In this document: positions 62,493 through 64,000 of the stretch, in pieces
How the letters are laid out: the number at the start of each line of letters is the position of its first letter
How positions within the stretch are numbered: position 1 is the first letter of the stretch
DNA from: Ensifer sp. MPMI2T
GTDB lineage: Bacteria > Pseudomonadota > Alphaproteobacteria > Rhizobiales > Rhizobiaceae
Direction of reading: 5' to 3'
Length of the DNA stretch: 64,000 nucleotides
Assembly (NCBI RefSeq): GCF_004827385.1
Contig: NZ_SRXN01000009.1
Coordinates: 1 to 64,000 of the forward strand
Notes under the pieces: generated by a model
The model's database searches: none
The model's input: only the letters and a program-made list of their open reading frames with translations
What the model was told of the DNA's origin: nothing
Made by a program: the position numbers and the translations under genes

Positions 62493-64000
<1,508 letters not shown>

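Overview
The window is a high-GC alphaproteobacterial chromosome segment, almost certainly from a Sinorhizobium/Ensifer-type rhizobium. This rests on the gene order (glutamine amidotransferase end of anthranilate synthase, queF, a solitary clpP, leuA; then rplY, pth, ychF; then prs, lgt), on typical Rhizobiales families (DUF1285, BA14K, SH3 plus DUF1236, DUF4159) and on abundant short two-palindrome intergenic elements of the RIME kind. Coding density is high. I saw no rRNA, tRNA, IS element, prophage or CRISPR. The species assignment is inference.

Layout. 0-7 kb: 3' end of a TrpG domain, a cation diffusion facilitator, queF, a GNAT, a ClpP paralogue, a probable leucine attenuator leader with leuA, and an ECF sigma/anti-sigma pair. 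7-12 kb: TPR protein, metallophosphoesterase, Nudix, glutathionyl-hydroquinone reductase-like protein and two GNATs. 11.5-18.8 kb (minus strand): a five-gene moxR / DUF58 / DUF4159 / vWA-GATase-like / GNAT operon of unknown function. 19-21.6 kb: a tightly overlapping DUF1285 / CoA-Nudix / CCA-adding enzyme operon. 21.7-31.9 kb: DUF1059, apt, two MaoC proteins, ychF, a clpS paralogue, pth, a periplasmic binding protein with a GGDEF-EAL protein, rplY and benE-like. 32-38 kb: GAF-Fis regulator, aldehyde dehydrogenase and DUF779; a frameshifted NYN/OST-HTH gene; a divergent LysR and aldo-keto reductase. 38-48 kb: prs, a lipoprotein, a metal-ligand-depleted M24 protein, pgeF, midA-like, lgt, ubiK-like, YbjN, proC, a CsaA-like tRNA-binding protein and a tyrosine phosphatase. 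48-52 kb: a MarR / OmpR-type regulator / sensor kinase group facing ilvE. 52-60 kb: envelope proteins, a metallo-beta-lactamase-fold hydrolase, cold shock protein, EamA transporter, DUF3052 and a PQQ-type sugar dehydrogenase. 59.5-62.5 kb: a class GN sortase with its VIT/vWA substrate. The window ends inside an aspartate aminotransferase gene.

Most genes are housekeeping. The points that best repay attention are the probable leaderless leucine-attenuator peptide before leuA, the MoxR/DUF4159 operon, the sortase/vWA pair, the perfect inverted repeats before the MarR and ECF genes, the broken NYN gene, and the short two-palindrome mosaic elements that sit directly on stop codons. All starts were judged from codon, Shine-Dalgarno-like sequence and family length; several differ from the longest open frame.
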